Below are positions 63,985 to 64,000 of a DNA stretch of 64,000 nucleotides, piece by piece. Position 1 is the stretch's first letter, and every line of letters starts with the position of its first letter. The stretch lies in contig JAHZIX010000048.1 of assembly GCA_022601195.1 (NCBI GenBank), forward strand, positions 1-64,000, read 5' to 3'. Position numbers and translations under genes: made by a program. The DNA is from Deltaproteobacteria bacterium. Its GTDB lineage: Bacteria; Acidobacteriota; Thermoanaerobaculia; Multivoradales; JAHZIX01. A model generated the notes under the pieces. It ran no database searches. It had not been told where the DNA came from and saw only the letters and a program-made list of their open reading frames with translations.

Positions 63985-64000
63985 GAAGGTAGGTCAGAAA

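Overview
The window reads like a chromosomal segment of a high-GC Gram-negative bacterium, most likely an Acidobacteriota member near Thermoanaerobaculia. That placement is an inference from gene style: serine/threonine kinases fused to TPR tails, CHAT-TPR lipoproteins, a CadC-like winged-helix-TPR regulator, many secreted beta-propeller and beta-helix proteins, an IPTL-CTERM-type anchor, a rhombosortase and repeated DGFESGDTxxW-type motifs. No rRNA, tRNA, CRISPR array, phage or insertion sequence was recognised. Most genes are single or in pairs and few are core metabolism, so this is surface, secretion and signalling accessory territory.

Layout. 1-11.2 kb (minus): a probable three-gene operon of a small secreted LamG-like protein, a 1582-residue secreted Ig/FnIII protein with tandem DSFESGDTSGW motifs, and a secreted RHS/YD-repeat protein that runs off the left edge. 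11.7-18 kb: a lipoprotein combining a CxxCH haem-type motif with prenyltransferase/terpene-cyclase-like repeats, a gamma-glutamylcyclotransferase-like gene, a secreted S9 peptidase, an orphan TPR remnant and a beta-propeller protein. 18-21.5 kb: a secreted trypsin-like protease and a secreted alpha/beta hydrolase. 21.7-25.3 kb (minus): a winged-helix-TPR regulator followed by a hybrid histidine kinase.

25.5-29.4 kb: an unusual cluster of three paralogous one-helix membrane proteins interleaved with a secreted DUF5648-like repeat protein and a small unknown protein. 29.6-36 kb: a decayed subtilase/beta-barrel chimera, an ankyrin-DUF4253 protein, and a Ser/Thr kinase-TPR gene cut by one in-frame TAG directly after its DFG motif. 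36.5-44 kb: an FHA-AAA+ regulator without a normal GAFTGA loop, an SDR-like protein, two NTF2-like proteins, a phosphodiesterase lipoprotein, a DUF4328 membrane protein, and a degraded second copy of the last two loci.

44-50.9 kb: secreted proteins, an aldo/keto reductase with a small membrane protein, and a TolB-like propeller. 51-56 kb: ECF sigma factor and anti-sigma factor (overlapping), convergent with a CHAT-TPR-PDZ lipoprotein. 56-64 kb: a propeller protein whose IPTL-CTERM-type anchor lies mid-protein, convergent with a rhombosortase, then an Ig-like lipoprotein and a beta-helix protein ending in the DGFETGG-type motif.

The most promising leads are the three-paralogue cluster (25.5-28.6 kb), the internal sorting signal beside a rhombosortase (56-59 kb), the CxxCH/terpene-cyclase-like lipoprotein (11.7 kb) and the dispersed DSFE/DGFE motif family. 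Several decaying copies (15.5, 30, 33.1 and 43.5 kb) show that duplication followed by degradation is active here.
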